A stretch of DNA of 64,000 nucleotides, taken from NCBI RefSeq assembly GCF_001883705.2, contig NZ_MDEQ02000031.1, forward strand, positions 1 to 64,000. Reading direction: 5' to 3'. The position numbers and the translations under genes were made by a program. Origin of the DNA: Burkholderia catarinensis (GTDB taxonomy: Bacteria > Pseudomonadota > Gammaproteobacteria > Burkholderiales > Burkholderiaceae). The notes under the pieces were generated by a model. It saw only the letters and a program-made list of their open reading frames with translations. It was not told the DNA's origin and searched no databases. Shown here piece by piece: positions 16,146-24,118 of the stretch; the stretch's first letter is position 1, and every line of letters begins with the position of its first letter.

Positions 16146-18017
16146 TCAGGAGGACAGCGTTACCGCAATTTTGGTCACGCTCCAGTTCGGATCGCCGGTG
16201 CTCATCCAGATCCCCGAGCCATCGCTGCCTCCGCAGGTCGGCACCCCGTTCGAATCGGATGTCAGCGCGTAGTATCCCGTCGATTGCGTGCCGTTGGCCC
16301 AGGTCTGCACGACCTTGCATTGCGTATTGCTGCCCTTCGACGGAAACTTCACGATCCAGTGGAACCCGCTTACCGGCTGGGCGGCGGGATCGGAATCGTA
16401 GATGAAATCCGTCTCGATCGTGCCGTTCGCGGTCATCGTCTGCGCAATGCCCGCCTTGACCGTAATCGTGTTGCCGCCGTCATGGAAGTAAAGCGGGATG
16501 TTGTTGACGGCGAAGTTGTTGCCGGCCTGGAACGACGACGGAAGTCGCGCGAGCGTGACGAGCTTCTTGTTGGGCGCATCGAATTCGAGACCCAGCACCT
16601 TCGTGATCACGTCGGAAATCATTGCGAACGCAACTTCCGGATAGCCCGTGACGCCCTGGCCGGATTCCCACGACGCCAGCCGCGTCAGCCATTTCCACGC
16701 CGTATCCGGCCGGTTCGCGTTGTAGAACGCCGTCGGAAGATAGGTATGCGACTCGATGCCCGGATACGCGAGGCCGTGCGCCTGATAGAGCGCTTCCGAC
16801 TGCGTATCGACGTAGTTCGCCTGGTTCGCCAGTTTCCCCGGATCGGTAATCGCGCCCTTGTAAAGCGGGAAGAGATTGGGCTCCTGCGCGTAGTAATCGT
16901 AGTACTGCAGGCTCTGGTAATTCGACGCGTTGTACGTCGTGCTCGTCGTGCCGACGAGCCCCACCGAGAAATGCTGTACGGCCGGCAGATACCAGTCGCC
17001 ATTGAAATTTGTCGACAGCGTGCCGAACCGGGCCGTCATGTTGGTCGCATCGCCTTGCGCGAGCAGCGACGGATAGGCCGAGACCTCGCGGTAATAGGCA
17101 ATCTCGCTTGCCGCCATATCGCCGCCCAGCAGGATGACGAGATTGCTCGGCAGGTTGTTGCCGCGGTCATACACGAACTCGTTGTAGGTCGCTGCCTCGC
17201 CGTTCGTCTGGGCCCGCGCCATCCGGAAACCCTCGGCATTGACGTAGCTGTTGTTGCTGACCTTGGTAAAACCGTTGTTGAGGTTGTTCGTATAGTTCGT
17301 GAAATCCGCACCCAGGTAGCGGCTGTCCGCGGTCAACCGGTACATCCTCGCGATGTTCTCGCCGATCTCGAACGGCGCCGGCGACTCGTCATTCTGCTCA
17401 TAGACCGTTCCGTTTGCACCGATTGCCCAGTAAGGCGCCAGTGCACCACCGTTGTCGTGCATGAGCTTCACGAAGTGATCGGCCATCTGGTAGTTCTGTT
17501 CGTAGAAGCCGAGGTAGTACGCGCCGGTCGCTTGATGGACATAGTCTCGCGAGTAGTACGCGCAGCGATTCTGCAGGCCCGCGAGATAACCCGGCTGCAG
17601 ATCCTGGGCCGACGACGGGCAACGCGCGTCGCTCGATGCGCTCGGCCATCCGAGGCCCGCCGGCTGTGGCGTGCTGAAGAAGGTCCAGTTGTCGGCAACG
17701 AAGTTCAGCTTGCGGGCTTCGACGACAGCCTGGTTGAATGCCGTGGCCAGTGCCGCAGCGGAATTCGCGGAATCGGAACTGCTGGCATGCGCGGTCAGTT
17801 CGCCATTGTCGATCGCAACCGCGGCATTCAGCGCCGTGACGGAGCGAGCAACCGGATTGCCCGATTGCCCGTCGCATCCAAACAGGAACACGCTCGCGGC
17901 AACGGCTGCAAGCACGCGCAGCCGATGGGGCGCGGTTCCACCGCCGGTTTCCGAACCGCTTGCAATGCGTTTGAGATTCATGCGCGCAACAGTGCGCCCC
18001 GTTGAACGGACGTCCAT
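16146..18017 (-). CDS. Glycosidase-like lipoprotein
   Basis: 623 residues. The start at 18017 (MDVRSTGRTVAR) has AAGGAGA 6-7 nt upstream; an internal ATG at 17981 (MNLKRIAS) is possible. A hydrophobic segment (VLAAVAASVFLFGC) ends in a lipobox with the Cys at about residue 50, so the protein should be lipid-anchored in the envelope. The body (NRCAYYSRDYVHQATGAYYLG, in shorter pieces CAYYSRDYVHQA and GAYYLGFYEQ; ESHTYLPTAFYNAN; GYPEVAFAMISDV) resembles six-hairpin glycosidases and the protein at 12585. A C-terminal region with Cys residues ends it. It is the first gene of the divergent-operator region and is probably regulated by the LacI protein. The substrate is unproven. Confidence 0.6.
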   Translation of the reverse strand: MDVRSTGRTVARMNLKRIASGSETGGGTAPHRLRVLAAVAASVFLFGCDGQSGNPVARSVTALNAAVAIDNGELTAHASSSDSANSAAALATAFNQAVVEARKLNFVADNWTFFSTPQPAGLGWPSASSDARCPSSAQDLQPGYLAGLQNRCAYYSRDYVHQATGAYYLGFYEQNYQMADHFVKLMHDNGGALAPYWAIGANGTVYEQNDESPAPFEIGENIARMYRLTADSRYLGADFTNYTNNLNNGFTKVSNNSYVNAEGFRMARAQTNGEAATYNEFVYDRGNNLPSNLVILLGGDMAASEIAYYREVSAYPSLLAQGDATNMTARFGTLSTNFNGDWYLPAVQHFSVGLVGTTSTTYNASNYQSLQYYDYYAQEPNLFPLYKGAITDPGKLANQANYVDTQSEALYQAHGLAYPGIESHTYLPTAFYNANRPDTAWKWLTRLASWESGQGVTGYPEVAFAMISDVITKVLGLEFDAPNKKLVTLARLPSSFQAGNNFAVNNIPLYFHDGGNTITVKAGIAQTMTANGTIETDFIYDSDPAAQPVSGFHWIVKFPSKGSNTQCKVVQTWANGTQSTGYYALTSDSNGVPTCGGSDGSGIWMSTGDPNWSVTKIAVTLSS

Positions 18018-18206
18018 CGTGAGTCTCCTTGCGTAATTGACAAGCGCAATCCGGCGCTCCCGGTACGGCTCACCTTCTCTTCCGCTCATCCGCGGACAAT
18101 GATTTGCAGTTCGAAACAAGTGACGGCGGGAGCCGTTGCCGGAAACGACACGCTCGCCCTGTCAATGCAAGCCGACGCAATGCCGGCCGAAATCCGATGT
18201 GGCTTA

Positions 18207-18220
18207 CTAACGCGCGTTAG
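18207..18220. promoter_or_regulatory. Perfect LacI-type operator dyad
   Basis: CTAACGCGCGTTAG is a perfect 14-bp palindrome with a central CG pair, about 190 bp upstream of the lipoprotein gene. It is the best match of the three-site family. Confidence 0.68.
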
Positions 18221-18315
18221 CTGCGAGGCAAAATAAAAGCTCCAGCCACAATATGCACGTTCATGCTCGATGAAAAGCAACGGCGCAGAATGTTTTCAAC
18301 CTGGAGCTTCAGCAA

Positions 18316-18329
18316 CTAATGCGTGTTAG
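18316..18329. promoter_or_regulatory. Second operator dyad of the same family
   Basis: CTAATGCGTGTTAG is a slightly degenerate copy of the 18207 site, 109 bp away centre to centre. Paired sites at this distance could allow DNA looping by a tetrameric or dimeric-pair repressor. Confidence 0.55.
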
Positions 18330-18346
18330 TTTAGAACCTTGCATCA

Positions 18347-18874
18347 TCAAGTCAAGATCGACCGGCCTAGGGGTTTCCCTAGATCCTGTTGCGAACCTAT
18401 ATGAATGAAGTCGATGATTTTGGGCAGCATTAGACAGGCGAAGGCGAGGAAATGGAATCCGGCCAGCGCGTGAGGCAAGCGTCCATAGTCGCGCGCGAGG
18501 TGTCGAAAGCGCACGGCCCATGCGAAGCTGCGCTGGACCACCCAGCGTCTAGACAGCAACACGAAATCGCGTTTGGCCTCGGTGTGCTTGACCACCTCCT
18601 ACTCAATGCCGTGGCTCTGTGCTGCCTGACGAGCTGCTTCGCCGGTATAGCCCTGATCCACGTACGCAAGCGCCACGCTCCGGCCGGCCATTTCCCGTAC
18701 CGCATGGGCCAATTGCTCGGCCCGTGCGCGATCCTGCTCATTGACCGGTGTCGCATGCAGTGCCAGCAGCTGACCCAAAGTATCGATCGCGAGACGATCA
18801 CGCTGTTCGTCACGATTAGTGAGACGACCGGGCCGATGCACTGGAGAGCGAATCCGCCGGGCTCCTGAACCCAA
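18347..18874 (-). pseudogene. IS5-family transposase remnant with in-frame stop
   Basis: One minus-strand frame reads LAIDTLGQLLALHATPVNEQ and VALAYVDQGYTGEAARQAA, then an in-frame TAG (18599-18601). It resumes in the same frame with KRDFVLLSRRWVVQRSFAW and LPHALAGFHFLAFACLML. These are the second-Asp and Glu regions of IS5-group DDE transposases. The N-terminal third is missing and the stop interrupts the protein, so it is non-functional. It sits exactly between the sugar regulon and the biosynthetic cluster. Confidence 0.85.
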
Positions 18875-19502
18875 CCACCGTCTTTAATCGATCTGGCGCA
18901 ACGTCGGCAAACCGCAAAGCCATCAGAAAAACCTGACCGTCGGTCTGCAAGAACTGGAGAACCAGACGCGAGCGCCCTGCTCGTTCAAGCGCCGACCTTC
19001 GACACCGCGTAACAGTCAAAACGAGGAAAGAAACGCAACAAAACCAACCTTAAACCCGGACATTTTCAAATAGCCGGCAGATGAACATCTGAATCCAGAT
19101 ATGCCATCAGGGGATGGATTCGACATCTACGACCACGCGCGTCCCCTTTTCCTACGACATACATCCACGCGGCCTCATGTTTAACTCATGCCAAACCGGA
19201 TCGGGCGTATTCCGAATCCGAGCGGCGCGCGCCTTGAATTTTCATGAAGCAAATCAATGCGTCCATGACTTCCGGTGTGCTTGACGCACTGCCTTTGTAC
19301 AGCAATGAAGAACCGGCTATCGGAGTGTGAACCGACGCGCGCTTGGCTGTCGCGCCCGTTTCTCTCCACGTGAAGATTGCCGATGCATCGCCATGGCAAC
19401 AATGACTGGAACTTTGATGGTGAAAAACGCCGAACACGTGAATTTCCGCAGCGCGATCTCCTGTGCGCCAGTAGCACGTGAGCCGCTCGCGCACCCGCTC
19501 GC
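18875..19502. other. About 630 bp leader of the biosynthetic cluster, no gene seen
   Basis: No convincing reading frame. CGGACATTTTCAAATAGCC at about 19058-19076 resembles the IS-end repeat at 196-243 and may be another IS scar. The segment 19080-19330 is AT-richer than its surroundings and is the likely promoter region for the plus-strand genes. A loose TTGACG (19281-19286) with a 17-bp spacer to AATGAA is not strong enough to call. Confidence 0.45.
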
Positions 19503-20222
19503 ATGCGTCTGATCTGTTTTCCCTATGCGGGCGGCTCGGCCGCCGTTTATCGTGCGCTGCAAGCCTTGTTGCCCGGCATCGAAGTGCATCGTCATGAACT
19601 TGCAGGCCGAGGCAGCCGCCTGTCCGAGCCTGCCGTACGAGACATGTCGACGCTGATCGACGTGTTGCTGGGCGACTTGGGCAACTGCTTCGATCGTCCC
19701 TTTGCGCTGCTCGGACACAGCATGGGCGCGGCTATTGCCGTCGAACTGGCGCTGCGGCTTCCCGCCCACGCGCAACCGAACCTGCGGCATCTGTTCCTGA
19801 GCGGGCGCGCCGCACCGGGCAAGGAGCGAACTGTTCGACGCATGCAGGCGCTGGACGACCTCGCCTTCATCGATGCTCTGCACGAGATGGGCGGCACACC
19901 GAAGCCGGTGCTGGACAACAGCGAACTGATGGCGCTGCTGATGCCGGCGCTGCGTGCGGATTTCACGCTGATCGAAAACTACCGGCCCGTGCCAGGGCGC
20001 AGGCTAGCGGTGGACATCACCGCGTTCGCGGGCCGGGCGGATGAACAGGTCCCCGTTGATGCCGTTGCAGGCTGGGGCGCCGAGACGACCGGGCACTTCG
20101 ATTTTCACGTCATCGAAGGCGATCATTTCTTTATGAGAAGCGAAATGCGGGCGATGGCCGGCATCATCGCGGCGCGCCTGCGGCGTGAGGAACACGTTGC
20201 GTCGAGCGCACTGCAAGCATGA
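19503..20222 (+). CDS. Stand-alone alpha/beta-hydrolase thioesterase of the cluster
   Basis: A 239-residue type II thioesterase of the GrsT family. LICFPYAGGSA opens the fold, the nucleophile elbow is GHSMG with S73, and the catalytic His is in EGDHFF (H208) with an Asp near residue 180 (GRADEQVP). Such enzymes clear mis-primed carrier proteins. In the occidiofungin system a stand-alone thioesterase (OcfN) has been reported to take part in cyclisation; I recall this from the literature and cannot verify it here. The ATG at 19503 is the only usable start because an in-frame TGA lies at 19479-19481. The N-terminus is therefore slightly short for the family. It is the first plus-strand gene of the cluster. 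Confidence 0.85.
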   Translation: MRLICFPYAGGSAAVYRALQALLPGIEVHRHELAGRGSRLSEPAVRDMSTLIDVLLGDLGNCFDRPFALLGHSMGAAIAVELALRLPAHAQPNLRHLFLSGRAAPGKERTVRRMQALDDLAFIDALHEMGGTPKPVLDNSELMALLMPALRADFTLIENYRPVPGRRLAVDITAFAGRADEQVPVDAVAGWGAETTGHFDFHVIEGDHFFMRSEMRAMAGIIAARLRREEHVASSALQA

Positions 20223-20379
20223 CGGGCCGATCCTCGCGATCGGCGTGCCGGCCGCTGCCGTGATCGTCGAATGAAGAGGCTCGCGCGCCTTATCGGCTTC
20301 CATGCCGGAGCCGCGGGCCGGTCAAACATGCCTGGAGGCCGCGCGTCGCTTCCTTGCGCGCGATACTTGGAGTGCAATT

Positions 20380-21330
20380 GTGCAACGTAATCGAAAGCGA
20401 ATCCTCGTAACAGGTGGCGCGGGTTTCCTCGGTTCGCATCTTTGCGAGCGTCTGGTCGAACTCGGTCACGACGTATTGTGCGTCGACAACTATTTCACCG
20501 GCACGAAGCAGAACGTGGCTGCGCTGCTCGGCAACCCGAGCTTCGAGGCGCTGCGCCACGACGTGACCTTTCCGTTGTACGTGGAGGTGGACGAGATTTA
20601 CAACCTCGCCTGTCCGGCCTCGCCGATCCACTATCAATTCGATCCCGTGCAGACCACCAAGACCAGTGTGATGGGCGCGATCAACATGCTGGGGCTCGCC
20701 AAGCGCACGCATGCACGCGTTCTGCAAACCTCGACCAGCGAAGTGTACGGCGACCCCGATGTGCATCCGCAACCGGAGAGTTACCGGGGCAACGTCAACC
20801 CGCTCGGGCCGCGCGCCTGCTACGACGAAGGAAAACGTTGCGCGGAGACCCTGTTCTTCGACTATCACCGCCAGCAAAACGTACGAATCAAGGTGGTACG
20901 CATCTTCAACACGTACGGGCCGCGCATGCATCCCAATGACGGCCGCGTGGTTTCCAACTTCATCGTGCAGGCGCTGCGCGGCGACGACATCACGCTGTAT
21001 GGCGACGGCAGCCAGACCCGAGCGTTCTGCTATGTCGACGATCTGGTCGACGGTTTGATCCGGATGATGGCCACGCCCGCGGACCTCACCGGCCCGATCA
21101 ATCTCGGCAATCCGCACGAGATCGCGGTCAGCGAACTTGCGCAGATCATTTTGCGCTTGACCGGCTCGAAGTCGCGGCTCGTATTCCGTCCGCTGCCGAA
21201 GGATGATCCGACACAACGTTGCCCCGACATCAGCCTCGCACGCGCCCACCTCGACTGGGAGCCGACGGTCGGGCTCGAAGTGGGGCTCAGGCGGACCATC
21301 GACTATTTCCGCTCGACCCTGCCGGCTTGA
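20380..21330 (+). CDS. UDP-glucuronate decarboxylase (UDP-xylose synthase)
   Basis: A 316-residue SDR-type enzyme that should convert UDP-glucuronate to UDP-xylose with bound NAD. It has the Rossmann motif GGAGFLG (residues 12-18), the UXS hallmark NLACPASPIHYQ, TSTSEVYGDP and the catalytic YDEGK (Y148, K152). GTG at 20380 is chosen because GGAG lies 7 nt upstream; an ATG at 20302 would add 26 residues without family character and without a ribosome binding site. Burkholdines and several occidiofungin forms carry xylose on the fatty amino acid, so a UXS here fits sugar-donor supply. The matching glycosyltransferase is not in the window. Confidence 0.88.
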   Translation: MQRNRKRILVTGGAGFLGSHLCERLVELGHDVLCVDNYFTGTKQNVAALLGNPSFEALRHDVTFPLYVEVDEIYNLACPASPIHYQFDPVQTTKTSVMGAINMLGLAKRTHARVLQTSTSEVYGDPDVHPQPESYRGNVNPLGPRACYDEGKRCAETLFFDYHRQQNVRIKVVRIFNTYGPRMHPNDGRVVSNFIVQALRGDDITLYGDGSQTRAFCYVDDLVDGLIRMMATPADLTGPINLGNPHEIAVSELAQIILRLTGSKSRLVFRPLPKDDPTQRCPDISLARAHLDWEPTVGLEVGLRRTIDYFRSTLPA

Positions 21331-21536
21331 CGCCACGTCCAAAAGCCACGCTTCGATGATCGGGAGGCGATGGCATGACGGAGTGACGTTGCATGGCCTG
21401 TGTCCCATTTTTACGTGACAGACGTGATAGGGAGACCATGCTCCAATCTGGCCGTACCGTTACGCCATTGGCCAGGATGAAGCGATTCTCGTGCGCCAGT
21501 GTTCATCAATCCGCCTAGCAAGCCGGATCTCCGAGC

Positions 21537-22847
21537 ATGGAAGAACTTGAGTATCTTAAGCATGTCGAATCGAAGGCGCGAACCTACGCGACATCTTTCC
21601 CACGGCTGTTTACCCATGCCAAAGGCATACGCGTACGCGACTCCGAGGGACAGGAATACATCGACTGTCTGTCCAATGCAGGTACGCTCGCGCTCGGACA
21701 TAATCACCCGGAAGTCAATGAAGCCGTCATGCGGTTTCTGTCGTCCGATCAAATGCAACAGGCACTCGACCTGGCGACGCCGGCAAAGCACGCGTTCGTC
21801 GAGCAGCTTTTCTCGCTCTTGCCCAAGAAGATCGCCGAATCCGGCAAGATCCAGTTTTGCAGTCCCAGCGGGTCGGATGGCGTCGAAGCGGCTGTCAAGC
21901 TGACCAAGCACTATACGGGCCGCTCGACGATCATGGCGTTCCACGGCGCCTACCACGGCATGACGGCCGGCGCACTCGCCGCGTCGGGAAATCTCACGCC
22001 CAAATCGGCCGGCGGCAATGGACGCGATGTTCATTTCCTGCCTTATCCCTATGTTTTTCGCTGCCCGTTCGGCACCGACGGCTCGGCGACCGATCAACTC
22101 AGCATCAACTATATTCGGACCGTCCTGTCCGATCCCGAAAGCGGGATAACAAAACCGGCGGCGATCATTGTCGAAATCGTGCAAGGCGAAGGTGGCTGCA
22201 TCCCTGCTTCCGACGCGTGGTTGATCGAGTTGCGCAACCTGACGCTGCGGCATGAAATCCCGTTAATCGTCGATGAAGTGCAGACCGGGCTCGGTCGAAC
22301 CGGCGCCCTGTTCGCCATCGAACATTCCGGCATCCGGCCGGACGTACTGGTGTTGTCGAAGGCATTCGGCGGCGGCTATCCGTTATCGGTGGTGGTCTAT
22401 GACGAGCGTCTGGACACCTGGCCGCCAGGCGCGCACGCCGGCACCTTTCGAGGCAACCAGATTGCGATGGTGGCCGGCTTGTCGACCATGCGCATCGTCG
22501 AACGAGAGGATCTGTCGGCGCACGCGGACAGAGTCGGCAAGCTACTGGTTGCCGGCCTCGAACGGTTGGCCGAACGCTTCCCCTGCCTGGGCCAGATACG
22601 CGGCCGCGGCCTGATGATCGGCGCTGAAGTCGTCGTACCCGGCACCAATGGCCACACCGGCCCGACCGATGCAAAACTGGCAAAAGCCATCAAGCTGAAC
22701 TGCCTGCGAAACGGACTCATTATCGAAACCGGCGGCCGCAACGGCGCGGTACTCAGGTTCCTGCCGCCGCTGATCGTTTCGGAAGCGGATATCTACGAGA
22801 TTCTCAATCGCTTCGAGCATGCCGTGGAAGCGGCCTGTCGCGCCTAG
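21537..22847 (+). CDS. Diaminobutyrate-2-oxoglutarate aminotransferase
   Basis: A 436-residue class-III PLP aminotransferase. It has GHNHPEVNEAV, the PLP-phosphate region SPSGSDGVEAAVK, the Asp of IVDEVQTGLGRTG, the Schiff-base lysine K275 in LSKAFGGGYPLS, and AGTFRGNQIAM. These match the EctB/Dat group that makes L-2,4-diaminobutyrate from aspartate semialdehyde and glutamate. The cluster has an adenylation domain with a Dab-type pocket (protein at 50795), so this gene supplies that monomer. It differs clearly from the aminotransferase domain inside the PKS-NRPS protein, which acts on a carrier-bound beta-keto acyl chain. It lies 206 bp after the UXS gene. Confidence 0.85.
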   Translation: MEELEYLKHVESKARTYATSFPRLFTHAKGIRVRDSEGQEYIDCLSNAGTLALGHNHPEVNEAVMRFLSSDQMQQALDLATPAKHAFVEQLFSLLPKKIAESGKIQFCSPSGSDGVEAAVKLTKHYTGRSTIMAFHGAYHGMTAGALAASGNLTPKSAGGNGRDVHFLPYPYVFRCPFGTDGSATDQLSINYIRTVLSDPESGITKPAAIIVEIVQGEGGCIPASDAWLIELRNLTLRHEIPLIVDEVQTGLGRTGALFAIEHSGIRPDVLVLSKAFGGGYPLSVVVYDERLDTWPPGAHAGTFRGNQIAMVAGLSTMRIVEREDLSAHADRVGKLLVAGLERLAERFPCLGQIRGRGLMIGAEVVVPGTNGHTGPTDAKLAKAIKLNCLRNGLIIETGGRNGAVLRFLPPLIVSEADIYEILNRFEHAVEAACRA

Positions 22848-22924
22848 CCGCACCGCGGCGCGACCACGCAGACCGACCGGTTCGGGTTTCGCCGTGATCC
22901 ACGTTCAGAAAAGGACTATCGACG

Positions 22925-23923
22925 ATGCTGGGCATGACGGAACGCAAGCTGCTTGCCGAGGGGAGCTCTCCGTGGCTGCTGGAGCCTGCGTCGAACGGGC
23001 ACGCGAACAGGCACGATATCGTGCTGGCGGTGAACGACAACCGGGTGGAACTCGAATCCCGACTTCTGGAACACGGTGCGCTCCTGTTTCGCGGCTTCGA
23101 CGTTTCATCCGTGGGCGGCTTCGAAGCGTTTGCCAACGCGATTTCGGCCCGTAAGTCCGACTACGTCTATCGTTCCACGCCGCGCACCTCGATCGGCAAT
23201 GGCATATTCACCGCAACCGAGTATCCGCCGAGCGAGACAATCGCCCTTCATTGCGAAAACGCGTATCAACGAAGCTGGCCGCTGAGCGTTGCATTCTGTT
23301 GCCTGACTCCGGCCACGACCGGCGGCGAAACGCCGATTGCCGACATGCGGGAGGTGAGCCGCAGGATCGGACCGCGCATCCTGGAGAACTTCGAGGCGAA
23401 ACGAGTCCGCTATGTCAGGCACTACCGGCGGCACGTCGACATTCCGTGGGAAACCGTCTTTCAGACCTGCGACCGCAGCCAGGTTGCGGCCTTCTGCGCG
23501 GACAACGGCATCGAGCTCGAATGGCTCGACGACGACACGTTACGCACCGAACAGGTCAACCAGGGCGTGGCTTACCATCCGGTCACCCGCGACAGGGTCT
23601 TCTTCAATCAGGCACATCTATTCCATATCTCGAACCTGGAAGCATCGCTCGCCAGTTCGATCGTCAGCCTGTTCGGCCATGACCGAGTTCCGCGCAATGC
23701 TTGCTATGGCGACGGGAGTCCATTCGATCTCGCCGACATCGAGCAGATCCGCAACGCGTTCCGCGAATGCGCCATCACGTTTCCATGGCAACGAGGCGAC
23801 GTCCTGCTTGTCGACAACATGCGCTTCGCGCATGGCCGCAACCCGTTCGAAGGCGAGCGCAAGGTCGTCGTGTCACTGCTGGACCCGTACTCCCCCGACA
23901 TCGAAGGAATGGCCGATCGTTAG
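22925..23923 (+). CDS. TauD/SyrP-type Fe(II)/2-oxoglutarate amino acid beta-hydroxylase
   Basis: A 332-residue non-haem oxygenase with the facial triad H109-x-E111 in ALHCENAYQ and H303 in AHGRNPFEGER, the latter with the 2-oxoglutarate-binding Arg. The H-x-E form, rather than H-x-D, is seen in the AsnO/SyrP-type enzymes that beta-hydroxylate Asn or Asp, free or carrier-bound. Occidiofungin exists with either Asn or beta-hydroxy-Asn at position 1, so this is the best candidate for that step. AAAGGA lies about 10 nt before the ATG at 22925 (MLGMTERKL); the internal ATG at 22934 is an alternative. It lies 77 bp after the Dab aminotransferase gene. Confidence 0.8.
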   Translation: MLGMTERKLLAEGSSPWLLEPASNGHANRHDIVLAVNDNRVELESRLLEHGALLFRGFDVSSVGGFEAFANAISARKSDYVYRSTPRTSIGNGIFTATEYPPSETIALHCENAYQRSWPLSVAFCCLTPATTGGETPIADMREVSRRIGPRILENFEAKRVRYVRHYRRHVDIPWETVFQTCDRSQVAAFCADNGIELEWLDDDTLRTEQVNQGVAYHPVTRDRVFFNQAHLFHISNLEASLASSIVSLFGHDRVPRNACYGDGSPFDLADIEQIRNAFRECAITFPWQRGDVLLVDNMRFAHGRNPFEGERKVVVSLLDPYSPDIEGMADR

Positions 23924-24009
23924 CAAGAGCGCGCGCGCCAATGAATAAAAAGCCCGATTGATCACGAGCGCGAAACGCCGTGTCCATGGATTACGGGGCA
24001 GACGTCGGG

Positions 24010-24026
24010 TTAGAGCGGTGCTCTAA
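24010..24026. promoter_or_regulatory. 17-bp inverted repeat upstream of the FAAL-PKS gene
   Basis: TTAGAGC-ggt-GCTCTAA is a perfect dyad with 7-bp arms, 92 bp before the FAAL start, in the 195-bp gap that also shows AT-rich sequence (24027-24060). It is a candidate operator for a regulator of the synthase operon; the family usually has LuxR-type regulators. Not a terminator, since no T-run follows. Confidence 0.5.
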
Positions 24027-24118
24027 TTTCATACCATCCAATTCAAGAAGCAAGCTTGGCGGGATCGCCGCAACTGGTCCTGAGGAATTCAACGTTTAGC
24101 AGACAACGAAGGTTGAGT

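Larger units (their letters stand above)
18018..18346. other. Regulatory upstream region of the lipoprotein gene
   Basis: No gene is visible. The stretch holds two operator-like dyads and AT-richer sequence (about 18222-18345) suited to a minus-strand promoter feeding the gene that starts at 18017. It ends at the IS5 remnant. Confidence 0.55.

Noticed and set aside
20226..20244. Hairpin GCCGATC/GATCGGC after the thioesterase gene
   Set aside because: No T-run follows, so it is not supported as a terminator.
21537..22847. Beta-amino-fatty-acid transaminase role for the stand-alone aminotransferase
   Set aside because: That step has its own domain inside the PKS-NRPS (K2800); this enzyme has EctB/Dat-type motifs and the cluster needs Dab.
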